From positions 83,283 to 147,282 of the forward strand of contig QAZA01000016.1 in NCBI GenBank assembly GCA_003054695.1: DNA of 64,000 nucleotides. The letters are read 5' to 3'. How positions within the stretch are numbered: the first letter of the stretch is position 1; every line of letters starts with the position of its first letter. The notes beneath the pieces were generated by a model that was given only the letters and a program-made list of their open reading frames with translations, ran no database searches and had not been told where the DNA came from. Origin of the DNA: Verrucomicrobia bacterium LW23. GTDB taxonomy: Bacteria; Verrucomicrobiota; Verrucomicrobiia; Methylacidiphilales; UBA1321. A program made the translations under genes and the position numbers. Of this stretch, positions 34,133 to 42,549 are shown piece by piece.

Positions 34133-35410
34133 ATGACCCCCACGCCGCCACCTCAGCCGCCCGCTCGTGCCGCCGCGCCACCCGCCGCTGTTGAGGACGA
34201 CGGCCCCCTTGCTGTCCCGCGCGCCAGGCCCTGGTATGCGCGGTGGGATGTGTGGATGCTGGTGACGCTGGTGGGCGCGCCGGGCTCCGTGCTGGCGCTG
34301 TGGTTTGGGCTGGATGCTTACGCGCGCGCGCAGTGGAGAGCCGAGATGAAGCGCCTGGCTTCTGCCGGGCAGCCGGTGGATATCAGCACGTTTATGCGGG
34401 AGCACCCGGAGCCGCGGCCGTCGATTATCCAGAGCCAGGCGGGCGCGGTGTTTGCGGTGTTTTCGCCGCGACTGGTGGCGGCGCTGGATCAGCGCGACCT
34501 TTTTCGCGACAACCCGCGCCTGCACGTGGCGGGGCAACTTATCCAGTACCGCGGCCTCCATCGCCACACGTTTCACGAACTGTTTGGCCGCTTCCCCACG
34601 CGCGCCCTGGCGCGGGCGCTGCGCGAGGGCGCGTTTGACTCCGGCGACGCGGCGGACCCGGGCGCGGCGGCGGACGACCCCTCGTCGCCCTTTAACCTGC
34701 CGCGCCTGGCCGGCCTGCCGCTGACGTTCCACGAGCTGCGCTGGCGCGCCGTGTGGGAGACGCGCCTGCACATCTGCCGCCTGGCGGAGGCGACCGAGGA
34801 GCACCTGCGCAAGGAGTCGCAGAAGGAATACTGGGATCGCATCCGCTCGGAGGTGCCCGGCGCGCACTTCCTCATCCTGTACGGGCCGAAGGCGATGGAG
34901 TGCCTTCTCATGATCCAGCTGATCCGCGACGCGGAGCGCCGGCGCGACATGCTGCTGGCGCTGGATGAAAAGCATCCGCGCGTGCCCATCGCCAAACCCC
35001 TGCCCCGCCCCGCGCTGCGGATGGACTATGTGACGGTGCGCGGCGTATCCATGGAGGTGGATCTGGCCGCCGGGGCGATCATCACCAACATGCAGCGCGT
35101 CATCATTGCCTTTGCCCAGTACCGCGCCGCGCACGGCGCCAACCCGGCGGACATGGACGCGCTGCTCGCCTCCGCGCCGGATGCCAAAGCGCGCCTGATA
35201 GAAGTGGACGGCGCGCGCATGGAGTACGCCCTGGACGACAAAACCGGCCGGGCCACACTCAGCTACCACCTCTCGCCGGAGCTCTTCAACATCGCCAACG
35301 CCACCGAGCAGATCCTCTCCGACAACTGGAACGAGAAAACGCCCATGGACAAGATCTCCGTCATCCTCTTCGACCCAAGGGACGCGCCGAAGCTGAAGGC
35401 GAAGGATTAG
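34133..35410 (+). CDS. Single-span membrane protein of unknown function
   Basis: A 425-residue protein I do not recognise. It opens with a proline/alanine-rich cytoplasmic tail (MTPTPPPQPPARAAAPPA), has one membrane helix at about residues 38-60 (MLVTLVGAPGSVLALWFGL), and a large, arginine-rich, mainly helical exported part. The C-terminal section (FAQYRAAHGANPADMDALL, then a short beta region with DKTGRATLSYHL) resembles the pilin-like or DUF-type C-termini often found in Verrucomicrobiota and Planctomycetota proteins, where a residue count and a date-like form check follow a helical bundle. There is no catalytic motif I can name. It follows the phosphatase fusion by 51 bases on the same strand. 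Confidence 0.75.
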   Translation: MTPTPPPQPPARAAAPPAAVEDDGPLAVPRARPWYARWDVWMLVTLVGAPGSVLALWFGLDAYARAQWRAEMKRLASAGQPVDISTFMREHPEPRPSIIQSQAGAVFAVFSPRLVAALDQRDLFRDNPRLHVAGQLIQYRGLHRHTFHELFGRFPTRALARALREGAFDSGDAADPGAAADDPSSPFNLPRLAGLPLTFHELRWRAVWETRLHICRLAEATEEHLRKESQKEYWDRIRSEVPGAHFLILYGPKAMECLLMIQLIRDAERRRDMLLALDEKHPRVPIAKPLPRPALRMDYVTVRGVSMEVDLAAGAIITNMQRVIIAFAQYRAAHGANPADMDALLASAPDAKARLIEVDGARMEYALDDKTGRATLSYHLSPELFNIANATEQILSDNWNEKTPMDKISVILFDPRDAPKLKAKD

Positions 35411-35443
35411 TACAGGTATATTCAGAGGTCTCTGGCTTTCGGA

Positions 35444-35516
35444 GAACCTCGAAGAGGTTCTATAACCTCGCTGAGGTTGTCGGATTGCACACGCACTGAA
35501 GCGTTGTTGGCGCTTC
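35444..35516. repeat. Three consecutive hairpins between convergent genes
   Basis: GAACCTCGAAGAGGTTC (35444-35460), AACCTC/GAGGTT (35464-35478) and GAAGCG/CGCTTC (35498-35516) follow each other. The first matches the palindrome at 27613 with one base changed, and the TTCTATAACCT that follows it is shared too. Confidence 0.7.
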
Positions 35517-35531
35517 TTGTCTGCAACACGC

Positions 35532-36206
35532 TTACCCCGAGCCCGACGGGGATTCCGGCAGGATGGTCGGGTCGTCCTCGGAGGTGGTGAGGTCGTTGAG
35601 TTGTTCGTAGGGCCACCACCACCAGTTCGGGTTGGCTTCGCGCCACTTGTATTCCTGGTATTTGCGCTCGATGATCCAGACGTAGCGGCGTGTGGTGGGG
35701 TAGTCGATGCGCTCGTAAAAGGCGCGGCCGCTGGTCGGTTTGTCGGGGTCGATCCATCCCAGCACGCGCGAGCGGCCCGCGTTGTACTCGGCAAGGGCGA
35801 AGGGGACGGGGTTGTCGCGGTCCTTCCATTTCTCCAGGCCGCGTGCCAGGACGAAGGTGCCCGCTTTTATGTTGGTGAGCGGCTCGTAGAGATCCGACTC
35901 CTTAAAGTCGATATGGTTGTTTTTCTTCGCCCACTCCAGCGCAGTTTTGGGCATCAGCTGCATCAGGCCTCGCTCGCCGCTGGTGCCCTGGGCGTGGCGG
36001 GCAAAGCGGCTTTCGCGCCAGATGACGGCGCGGATGAGAAGCGGATCGACGTTGTGCTCTTTGGCGACGATTTTGATGAGATCGTCGTACATGTGTTCGC
36101 GGTCGTGGATAGCCTTGACGCGGGCAAGCCACCACGCGGCCACAGCGCCCACCAGCAGCAGGAGCAGGACGGCAACGATCAGGAAGTTGCGGAGAAAAGT
36201 GCGCAT
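35532..36206 (-). CDS. Membrane-anchored lytic transglycosylase (SLT domain)
   Basis: A 224-residue protein. An uncleaved N-terminal membrane helix (about residues 8-28) exports a goose-lysozyme-like SLT domain. The catalytic glutamate lies in AVIWRESRFARHAQG; the conserved ERGLMQLMP, NIKAGTFVL and AEYNAGRSRV blocks follow. It would cut peptidoglycan between MurNAc and GlcNAc with formation of the anhydro product. The tail is tryptophan-rich (NPNWWWWPYEQL) and is not typical. It lies 49 bases downstream of yidC on the same strand, so may be co-transcribed. Confidence 0.92.
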   Translation of the reverse strand: MRTFLRNFLIVAVLLLLLVGAVAAWWLARVKAIHDREHMYDDLIKIVAKEHNVDPLLIRAVIWRESRFARHAQGTSGERGLMQLMPKTALEWAKKNNHIDFKESDLYEPLTNIKAGTFVLARGLEKWKDRDNPVPFALAEYNAGRSRVLGWIDPDKPTSGRAFYERIDYPTTRRYVWIIERKYQEYKWREANPNWWWWPYEQLNDLTTSEDDPTILPESPSGSG

Positions 36207-36254
36207 CGTGGCTATCGGGTACGCGGGGAGCGCTGACGTTCCGTCCGCGCCGGG

Positions 36255-38075
36255 CTAGCGCTTGCCGCCACCGCCGCCGCCGGTTCCGGGCATGGCCGTT
36301 TTGGGCACGCGCTTGAGGACGGGCACCGGTTTGCGCAGGTTGATGTACGTTTGCACGGCCGAGATGATGTTATTAACCGTCCAGTACAGCGCCAGGCCCG
36401 AAGCAAAATAATACATAAATACCAGCAGCACCACCGGCATAATCTGCATCATCACGGCCTGTGCCTGGTCGCCGCTCATCGGCGTCATGCGCATCAGGAC
36501 GACCTGGGTGGCGGCCATCAGCAGCGGCAGCGGGTTCACGTCCAGGCCCATGCCCAGGAAGTGCAGGGTGTAGATGGTATCCGGCTGGGTGAGGTCCGCC
36601 GCCCAGAGGAAGGACGCGCCGCGAAGCTCCGTGGCGCCCTGCAGCATAAAGTAGAGGCCGATGAACACGGGCATCTGGATGAGCAGCGGCAGGCACCCGG
36701 CCACGGGGTTGACGCCGTAGTCGCGGTACATCTTCATCATCTCGGAGTTGAGCTTCTCCGGCTGATCCTTGTGCTTCTCCTGCAGCTCCTTAAGTTTGGG
36801 GGCCAGGGCCTGCATCTTCTTCATGGAGGTGTTGGCGGCGGTTTGCAGCGGCCAGAACACAGCTTTAACGATAAAGGTAAGCAGAATGATGGCAAGGCCC
36901 CAGTTGCCGACAAGGCTGTGGAGCTGGCGCATCAGCCACTGCAGGGGGCGCACGATGATGCCCGTCCAGCCGTACTCCATCACCAGATCCTGATGGCTGG
37001 GGAGCCGGGCCAACAGCGGCTCCTCCTTGGGGCCGCAGTACACGGTGTACTCAGCGGTTGCGCTCTCGCCCGGGGCCAGGGTGCGGGGCTGCGTCCATAC
37101 TTCGGCGGAGATGCCCTTGGCGCTGGCGGTCGTCCAGCCGGGGACGCTGACGGGGTGGGTGGCGGCGCGGACAAACGGGGCGTCCTGCGGGGCCGCCACA
37201 ATAATCGCGAAGAACTGGTTTTTGACCGCGGCCCACAGCACCGGTACGCCCTCGGCGGAGGGGATGGTGTCGCGCGCGGCGGAGTAGGTAAAGCCTAGGA
37301 AGCTGCCCGCCATGAAGCTGAAGACGCCGTTGTGGTGATACACCGCAGGCGGGTTAAGCCACGCGGCGCCGGTGTAGAGGTCGCCATCATGCTGATGCAG
37401 CGGGCCGGCCACGCCCACGTTCATGCGCGCGGAGGGGAGGTTCAGCGGCTTGTCGGTGGAGTTGGTCAGCGTCTGCTTGAGGGCGATCACATAGCCGGGC
37501 AGCAGCGTGAACTCACGGGTAATCGCCAGGCCGTCGGCAGTCTTGTGGGTAAAGGTGGCGCTGGTGCCGGTATCCTTCACCAGCTCGTAGCTCACGCGCT
37601 CGTAGGGGCCGAAGTAGCCGGAGAGGTTGAGCACGGGCTCCTGGCCGTGGCGATTCATCACCACATTGGTGGTTTTCGTGTCCTTTTGCTTCAGCAACTC
37701 CACGGAGGCGATGCCGCCGCCCCAGCTGGTGATGGTGGCGCGCACTTCCTCGTTCTTCAGATCGATGCGAGCCTCCGCCGCGCTGCCCTCCGGCATGTTC
37801 ATGGTGCGGCGGCCCGGGCCCGTGGCGGGGCCGATGGTGGGCGTGCCTGCCGGCACCGTGGACGGCGCGCCGGAGTAGGAGGGAACGCCGTTGGTGGCGC
37901 CGCCGCCGGTGTACCCCGGCGTGCCCGCAAACGCGTTGGTGCTGGGCGAGTTGGTGGAATATGCCGCCAGCTGACGGGCGCGCGCACCCGAGCCCCATTT
38001 CTGCTCCGAGTATTGCACCCAAAGCACAAGGCCGATAAAGCAAATGACTAATCCGATCCAGCTGACGCGATCCAT
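36255..38075 (-). CDS. yidC: Membrane protein insertase YidC
   Basis: A 606-residue YidC of the long Gram-negative form. An N-terminal membrane helix (MDRVSWIGLVICFIGLVLWV) is followed by a serine/threonine/glycine-rich linker, the beta-sandwich periplasmic domain, and the conserved five-helix insertase core beginning at LVGNWGLAIILLTFIVKAVF. KMQALAPKLKELQEKHKDQ forms the cytoplasmic coiled loop. The tail ends in glycines and a basic residue. The start at 38075 fits family convention; the frame extends upstream to 38168 without one. The usual rpmH-rnpA neighbours are absent. Confidence 0.97.
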   Translation of the reverse strand: MDRVSWIGLVICFIGLVLWVQYSEQKWGSGARARQLAAYSTNSPSTNAFAGTPGYTGGGATNGVPSYSGAPSTVPAGTPTIGPATGPGRRTMNMPEGSAAEARIDLKNEEVRATITSWGGGIASVELLKQKDTKTTNVVMNRHGQEPVLNLSGYFGPYERVSYELVKDTGTSATFTHKTADGLAITREFTLLPGYVIALKQTLTNSTDKPLNLPSARMNVGVAGPLHQHDGDLYTGAAWLNPPAVYHHNGVFSFMAGSFLGFTYSAARDTIPSAEGVPVLWAAVKNQFFAIIVAAPQDAPFVRAATHPVSVPGWTTASAKGISAEVWTQPRTLAPGESATAEYTVYCGPKEEPLLARLPSHQDLVMEYGWTGIIVRPLQWLMRQLHSLVGNWGLAIILLTFIVKAVFWPLQTAANTSMKKMQALAPKLKELQEKHKDQPEKLNSEMMKMYRDYGVNPVAGCLPLLIQMPVFIGLYFMLQGATELRGASFLWAADLTQPDTIYTLHFLGMGLDVNPLPLLMAATQVVLMRMTPMSGDQAQAVMMQIMPVVLLVFMYYFASGLALYWTVNNIISAVQTYINLRKPVPVLKRVPKTAMPGTGGGGGGKR

Positions 38076-38351
38076 ATAGAAAAGTTTCTTTCTCAGAAAA
38101 AAGGCTTCTGCCCGCGCGATTTCAAGGGGAAAATCCCGCCCGACAACACGACACGGCGCCACGGGCATGCAAAAGCAGAGATCGACAGGTTTAGCGCGTC
38201 CACGGCCGTATACCAGCCAAATGTGGCGGAAGATTGTGTGGGCGTGGGATAATCTGCGCTAATAGGCGGGAATAAGCGCACGTTGGCGAGAATTGCCAAC
38301 GGCGCGCCTTTCCCCTTGGTGCGCAGCGGGCCGCTGTGCTAAGCAATCCCC

Positions 38352-39041
38352 GTGCTCAACACCCTGCTCTGGTACCTGGCCTGCTTTGGCGATTACATGC
38401 TGAATCTGCAAGGCGCCGAGCGGCTGGATCTGGTCGCCTCGCTCGGCACCCTGTACTGCGTGCATCTGACGGTGCGGCGCAATATCTGGTGCTGGCCCGT
38501 GGGGATGATCGCCTCCGTCTTTGCGTGGGAGCTCTTTAACACGGCCAAACTCTACGCGGACCGCGATCTGCAGGTCTACTTCATCGCCATGAGCCTGTAC
38601 GGCTGGTACAACTGGCGCAACGGCGGCGCGGAGCCCGATACCCTGCCCGTTAGCCGCACGCCGGCCCGGTGGTGGCCGCTCATCATCGGCGGCGTCGCCC
38701 TCGTGACGCTGCTCATCGCCATCCCCCGCCTGCTGCACACCGATGCCCGGATCCCCATCGTCGACACCCTGCCCAACGTCCTCAGCCTCGTCGCCCAGGT
38801 GTTGCTCACCCGCAAGTACCTGGAGGCGTGGATCTTGTGGATTATCGTCGACATCATGCTCGTCGGCGTCTACGCCAGCCAGGGCCTCTGGTACATGATG
38901 GGCACCTACACCATCCTCCTGGCCATGGCCACCCAGGGCCTGCTGGCCTGGCGCGCGGAGCTGGCGCGGCAGGAGGGGGTCGATGCCCCGACAGGCAAGG
39001 ATGCGTCCCCCGTGGCAGCGGACGCGCCTGATTCCGCATGA
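38352..39041 (+). CDS. pnuC: Nicotinamide riboside/mononucleotide transporter PnuC
   Basis: A 229-residue membrane protein with about seven helices. The PnuC core is evident in RNIWCWPVGMIASVFAWELF, AKLYADRDLQVYFIAMSLYG and the WYNWR that ends it, then LEAWILWIIVDIMLVGVYAS. It facilitates uptake of a vitamin B3 derivative for NAD synthesis; members depend on intracellular phosphorylation by a NadR-type kinase, which is not encoded here. GTG 38352 is the start; no ATG fits. I saw no NAD- or preQ1-type riboswitch in the 276 bases upstream. Confidence 0.92.
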   Translation: MLNTLLWYLACFGDYMLNLQGAERLDLVASLGTLYCVHLTVRRNIWCWPVGMIASVFAWELFNTAKLYADRDLQVYFIAMSLYGWYNWRNGGAEPDTLPVSRTPARWWPLIIGGVALVTLLIAIPRLLHTDARIPIVDTLPNVLSLVAQVLLTRKYLEAWILWIIVDIMLVGVYASQGLWYMMGTYTILLAMATQGLLAWRAELARQEGVDAPTGKDASPVAADAPDSA

Positions 39042-39076
39042 GGCCAGGGGAAGCGGTGCAATGCGGCTGCGAGGGC

Positions 39077-39421
39077 CTACTTTTTGTCTTCCAGCCACCA
39101 CACGCCGCGATTTTCCGCCGCGGGATCCGGCCACAGGCCCTTTACCTCCGGGTGCTCCTCTTCCAGTGCTTTCAGCCTGGCGGGCGTCCATGTGTAAGGC
39201 CACGCCCACTGGACGGCCGTGGATGGCGCTCGTGACGCGATTCTCAGGTACAGCTTTCCGTGCCGAATGACATAGAGCTCGCTGCTTCTCGTGTCCACAA
39301 TCCATAGCACATTGCGGTCCACGCATCTGAAATCCGCGCGACCGATGTCCCAGGGAATCCCCAGCACAACGATAGCGCAAACAAACAGAAACAACAGGTG
39401 CTTTGTAATCCTTTGCTTCAT
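39077..39421 (-). CDS. Small exported protein of unknown function
   Basis: A 114-residue protein with a good signal peptide (MKQRITKHLLFLFVCAIVVL, cleavage perhaps near residue 28). The mature part is short and tryptophan-rich (STAVQWAWPYTWTPARLKAL, ENRGVWWLEDKK). It has two cysteines at most, and no recognised motif. It lies 36 bases after the convergent pnuC gene and is followed upstream by another unknown membrane-anchored gene on the same strand, so the two may form an operon. Codon use is less GC-rich than pnuC. Confidence 0.65.
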   Translation of the reverse strand: MKQRITKHLLFLFVCAIVVLGIPWDIGRADFRCVDRNVLWIVDTRSSELYVIRHGKLYLRIASRAPSTAVQWAWPYTWTPARLKALEEEHPEVKGLWPDPAAENRGVWWLEDKK

Positions 39422-39494
39422 ACCTCCATCTGTATCAACGTTGCACGACGAGAAATATTACGGAGAAAGAGGGAAGCTCGGATCTCGGCAGCCT

Positions 39495-40202
39495 CTAAAA
39501 CGAAAACCAGGACTTTTTGGCGGAGAGTACCTGATGCTGCGCCCGCTCGTCTGCCAGGAATTCCGAGGCCGATGCGATCGGAACTTGAGTCCTGGACGCC
39601 CAGGGACCTTTGCCAAGCTGCTCGCGATGCCAGGCCGTATAGAGGACGGCTGAGTCGCAGCCGTATGGACGTAGGAGAATTTTGAACTCGGGCGGGTATG
39701 ACATCTCGGATAGTCCCTTATCCCCCTGGTTTGTGGAGATCAGCCAACGCACCTTGCTGTCAAAGGAGGGCATCAGGGTGGAACTAACGAGGATGGAATG
39801 CATTTCCTCACCATTCGCCTCCGTCAGCTCAATGCGGTCGTTAGCGGTGAGGAATATCCCGTGAGTGGAAGCCTTTGGCCACAGCCCCAGGTAAAAGGCG
39901 ACGGTCACCAGGCGATCCGGCGAGACATAGACGCAGGTAAAATTGGGCCGCCCCAACGAGGCATAGTTGGCGTTATGATAATACAGCAGACGGATGTAGC
40001 CGAGCGCCTGCATCTCGGTCTCCCACTGCCGCAAGCGGTCCGGCCAGGATGGCGGGCCAACGGGGGGCTCGGCGATCTCTTCGTACCGCGCCGCGGCATA
40101 TTGTGCGTTGGATGCGGCAATCTTGTTGCGCAATAGCAGCATATGCACGAGGCAGCAGCCCACTATGACCAATGGCAAATAATCCATCATCGAAGTCAGC
40201 AC
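39495..40202 (-). CDS. Membrane-anchored protein of unknown function
   Basis: A 235-residue protein. One N-terminal membrane helix (YLPLVIVGCCLVHMLLL, about residues 8-24) anchors a soluble domain that starts with a helical, glutamine/alanine-rich segment and continues as a mixed alpha/beta region (LYYHNANYASLGRPNFTCVY, then GIFLTANDRIELTEANGEEM). I do not recognise the family. Alternatives for the start are the ATG codons five and six codons on. A small open frame with a strong ribosome site ends nine bases upstream. The coding region is visibly lower in GC than its neighbours, as is the gene after it, which hints at foreign origin. Confidence 0.7.
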   Translation of the reverse strand: MLTSMMDYLPLVIVGCCLVHMLLLRNKIAASNAQYAAARYEEIAEPPVGPPSWPDRLRQWETEMQALGYIRLLYYHNANYASLGRPNFTCVYVSPDRLVTVAFYLGLWPKASTHGIFLTANDRIELTEANGEEMHSILVSSTLMPSFDSKVRWLISTNQGDKGLSEMSYPPEFKILLRPYGCDSAVLYTAWHREQLGKGPWASRTQVPIASASEFLADERAQHQVLSAKKSWFSF

Positions 40203-40211
40203 AGGCAGATA

Positions 40212-40349
40212 CTACTCATGACATGATGTATCGTCCATCTTATTCATTCTAGCAACGATGTCTCGGTATGAGAAACCGCGTAATCGTTCGTAATCTTGCA
40301 TTTCCCACACCGCACGCTGGCGCCGCGTCATCGCGTAGCGTATAGTCAT
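40212..40349 (-). CDS. Possible 45-residue small protein
   Basis: The frame starting at ATG 40349 (MTIRYAMTRRQRAVWEMQDY) is preceded by AGAGGAAGG seven bases upstream, one of the better ribosome sites in the window, and its stop lies nine bases before the next gene. It is basic at the front and acidic at the end with no membrane helix. It could be a real small protein or a leader peptide for the gene behind it. The short length makes the call uncertain. Confidence 0.4.
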   Translation of the reverse strand: MTIRYAMTRRQRAVWEMQDYERLRGFSYRDIVARMNKMDDTSCHE

Positions 40350-40416
40350 CGCGCGCCCTTCCTCTCCCGCATTCGCTCCGGAATCCGGGCGCGCGCACGC
40401 ACGCATACGCCGGCAC

Positions 40417-42549
40417 ATGATTTCCCTGGGCTATCACAATCGCATCAGCTCCACCTCCGTCTACTGGCTGGCGGCGTGCATTGCCGTTTCGACGGCCACG
40501 CATCTCTTCTACAGCGGCTCGCACTGGATGCTGCTGTTTGCCGCGGCGGTGGTGGGGTGGCGGTGCTTTGCGGAGTACCACTCCATGGCCCTGCCGCGCT
40601 GGCACTGGCTGGCCGCCATCGCCGTGCTGATCTTCGCCATGGTTTCCCTGCAAACCAACACTGTGTGGGGGCGCGATGCGGGCACGCTGCTGATCCTGGG
40701 GCTGACGGCGCTGAAGTTTCTGGAGACGCGCACGCGCCGCGACAGCATGGTTGTCGTGCTTATCTGCTACTTTGCGTGCACCGTTGCGTTGCTTTTCTCG
40801 CAGTCCATCGCCAACTCCGCGCTGGTGCTCACCTCCATTGTGCTCGTTACCGGGTGCATTGTGCAGCTGCACCACGGTCGCGCCGGGCCCGGGCAGCTGC
40901 GCGCGGTGATTGGCCGCGGCGCTGCGCTCAGCGTCTCCGCACTGCCGCTTACCGTGGCGCTGTTCTTCTTCTTCCCCCGCATTGAGGGGCAGTTTGGCCT
41001 GGACCTGGGCATTGCCCGCACCGGCCTGCCCGACCGCGTCTCGCCCGGCAGCATCGCCAAGCTCATCCAGAGCGATGACATCGCGTTTCGCGTCGATTTT
41101 CCCGAAGGCCATCCCAGCCAGCACCAGCTCTACTGGCGCGCTCTCGCCTTCTCCTACATTAACCCGGACAGGTACGAGTGGACCGAAACGCCCTTCCTCA
41201 GCCGCATGAGCCGCCACCCCGAGGCCCACACGTGGCAGCCCCAGCCCGTGCTGCCCCTGGAGCGCCGCCAGGTGGTGCAGCAACGCGTTACCCTGTGGCC
41301 GCACAACAAAAAGTTCTACGTCGCGCTCGATCACCCCATCGAGGACCCCGAGGAGGAGCCGCACGTGCTGGAGATGCGCGGCCACTTTGTGCTGCAACGC
41401 AAAACAGAGCTCGTCCGCAAACACCAGTATATCGTCCGCAGCGAAATCGCCCGCCCGCTGGATGCGCTTAACGCCCCCAATCGCAACAACTACCTCCTCT
41501 ACCCGACGAACCTGAACAGCGAGGTGGTGCAACTGGGCCAAAGCTGGCGCAGCCAAAACGCCCTGTCCAGCTGGCTAAGCGCCGGTGCCCTGCCCGAGCA
41601 CTGGCGCGAGCGGGCCGAACAACTCGGCATCGTCCATGCCGGCCTTAACTTCTTTGCGCGCAATGGCTTTGCCTACACCACCACACCCGGCACCTACAGC
41701 CCCTCCAACCCCATTGGGGAATTCATCTTCCAGCGCCGCCGCGGCTTTTGCGAGCACTACGCCAGCGCCTACTGCCTGCTGATGCGCACCGCCGGCCTGC
41801 GCTCCCGCCTCATCGCCGGCTACTTTGGAGGCGACTACAACCAGTACGGCGACTTCTATATCGTGCGCCAGGCCAGTGCCCACGCCTGGACGGAAGTGTG
41901 GATCAACGGCTACGGCTGGATGCGCGTCGACCCCACTGTCGCCGTCTCCCCTGCCCGCCTGGACGAAGGCGTCGACCGCATTCGCCAGGACGAAGCCCAG
42001 CCCTTCAACATCTCCTTCGGCGGCGAAAACTACGCCATCTACGGCAACGAGTGGAAACCGGAATGGCTGACCGGCCTGGAGAACGAAGCCAACCTGCGCC
42101 TGCAACAACTGGAGCAAAGCTGGGACGAGTTCATCCTCTCCTACGACAGCGGCATGCAGCTGCGCCTGATGGAAGGCGTAGGCTTCTACCGCGCCGGCCC
42201 CTACCAGCTTGCCGCCCTTGCCGCGCTCATGTGCCTGATGTGCGGCGCCGCCGTGTACGTGCTGCTGCGCCGCAAACAAACCCGCCAGGATCCCGCCGCC
42301 GAAATCTACGTGAGCTTCTGCCGCCTGCTGCGCCGCCGCGGCGTGGAGCGCCTGCACTGGGAAGGCCCCCTGGACTTTGGCCGCCGCGCCGCCGCCGCCC
42401 TGCCCGCCGCCGCCGCGCCTATCCACCAGATGACGCGACGCTACGCGGAAATCCGCTTCGGCGCCGGCTCAGCGGCCGTCGCCCCGGCCGACGTGCGGGA
42501 GCTAGGCACCCTTCTTGCGCACGTGCGTAAGGCGCTGAGCTCTGGTTAA
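40417..42549 (+). CDS. TgpA-like membrane transglutaminase-fold protein
   Basis: A 710-residue protein. The N-terminal 190 residues hold about five membrane helices (DUF3488 type), ending FFPRIEGQFGLDLG. An exported region leads to a transglutaminase-like domain with the full triad: Cys445 in RRRGFCEHYASAYC, His489 in SAHAWTEVWINGYG and Asp505 in RVDPTVAVSPARLD. A last membrane helix near 600 (YQLAALAALMCLMCGAAVYV) and a cytoplasmic tail complete the TgpA plan. In Pseudomonas TgpA is essential; partners are usually a MoxR ATPase and a DUF58 protein, neither of which is adjacent. Its 3' end overlaps the GH42 gene by four bases. Confidence 0.92.
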   Translation: MISLGYHNRISSTSVYWLAACIAVSTATHLFYSGSHWMLLFAAAVVGWRCFAEYHSMALPRWHWLAAIAVLIFAMVSLQTNTVWGRDAGTLLILGLTALKFLETRTRRDSMVVVLICYFACTVALLFSQSIANSALVLTSIVLVTGCIVQLHHGRAGPGQLRAVIGRGAALSVSALPLTVALFFFFPRIEGQFGLDLGIARTGLPDRVSPGSIAKLIQSDDIAFRVDFPEGHPSQHQLYWRALAFSYINPDRYEWTETPFLSRMSRHPEAHTWQPQPVLPLERRQVVQQRVTLWPHNKKFYVALDHPIEDPEEEPHVLEMRGHFVLQRKTELVRKHQYIVRSEIARPLDALNAPNRNNYLLYPTNLNSEVVQLGQSWRSQNALSSWLSAGALPEHWRERAEQLGIVHAGLNFFARNGFAYTTTPGTYSPSNPIGEFIFQRRRGFCEHYASAYCLLMRTAGLRSRLIAGYFGGDYNQYGDFYIVRQASAHAWTEVWINGYGWMRVDPTVAVSPARLDEGVDRIRQDEAQPFNISFGGENYAIYGNEWKPEWLTGLENEANLRLQQLEQSWDEFILSYDSGMQLRLMEGVGFYRAGPYQLAALAALMCLMCGAAVYVLLRRKQTRQDPAAEIYVSFCRLLRRRGVERLHWEGPLDFGRRAAAALPAAAAPIHQMTRRYAEIRFGAGSAAVAPADVRELGTLLAHVRKALSSG

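Noticed and set aside
32393..35794. 1133-codon minus-strand frame opposite the GAF/PP2C gene and the next gene
   Set aside because: Arginine/glutamine/histidine-rich shadow; the plus-strand frames have full domain motifs.
38076..38351. Riboswitch before pnuC
   Set aside because: No recognisable preQ1, NAD or thiamine aptamer pattern could be seen by eye.
40249..41556. 435-codon minus-strand frame opposite tgpA
   Set aside because: No motif and overlaps a well-supported gene start; the small frame at 40212-40349 is in a different reading frame.
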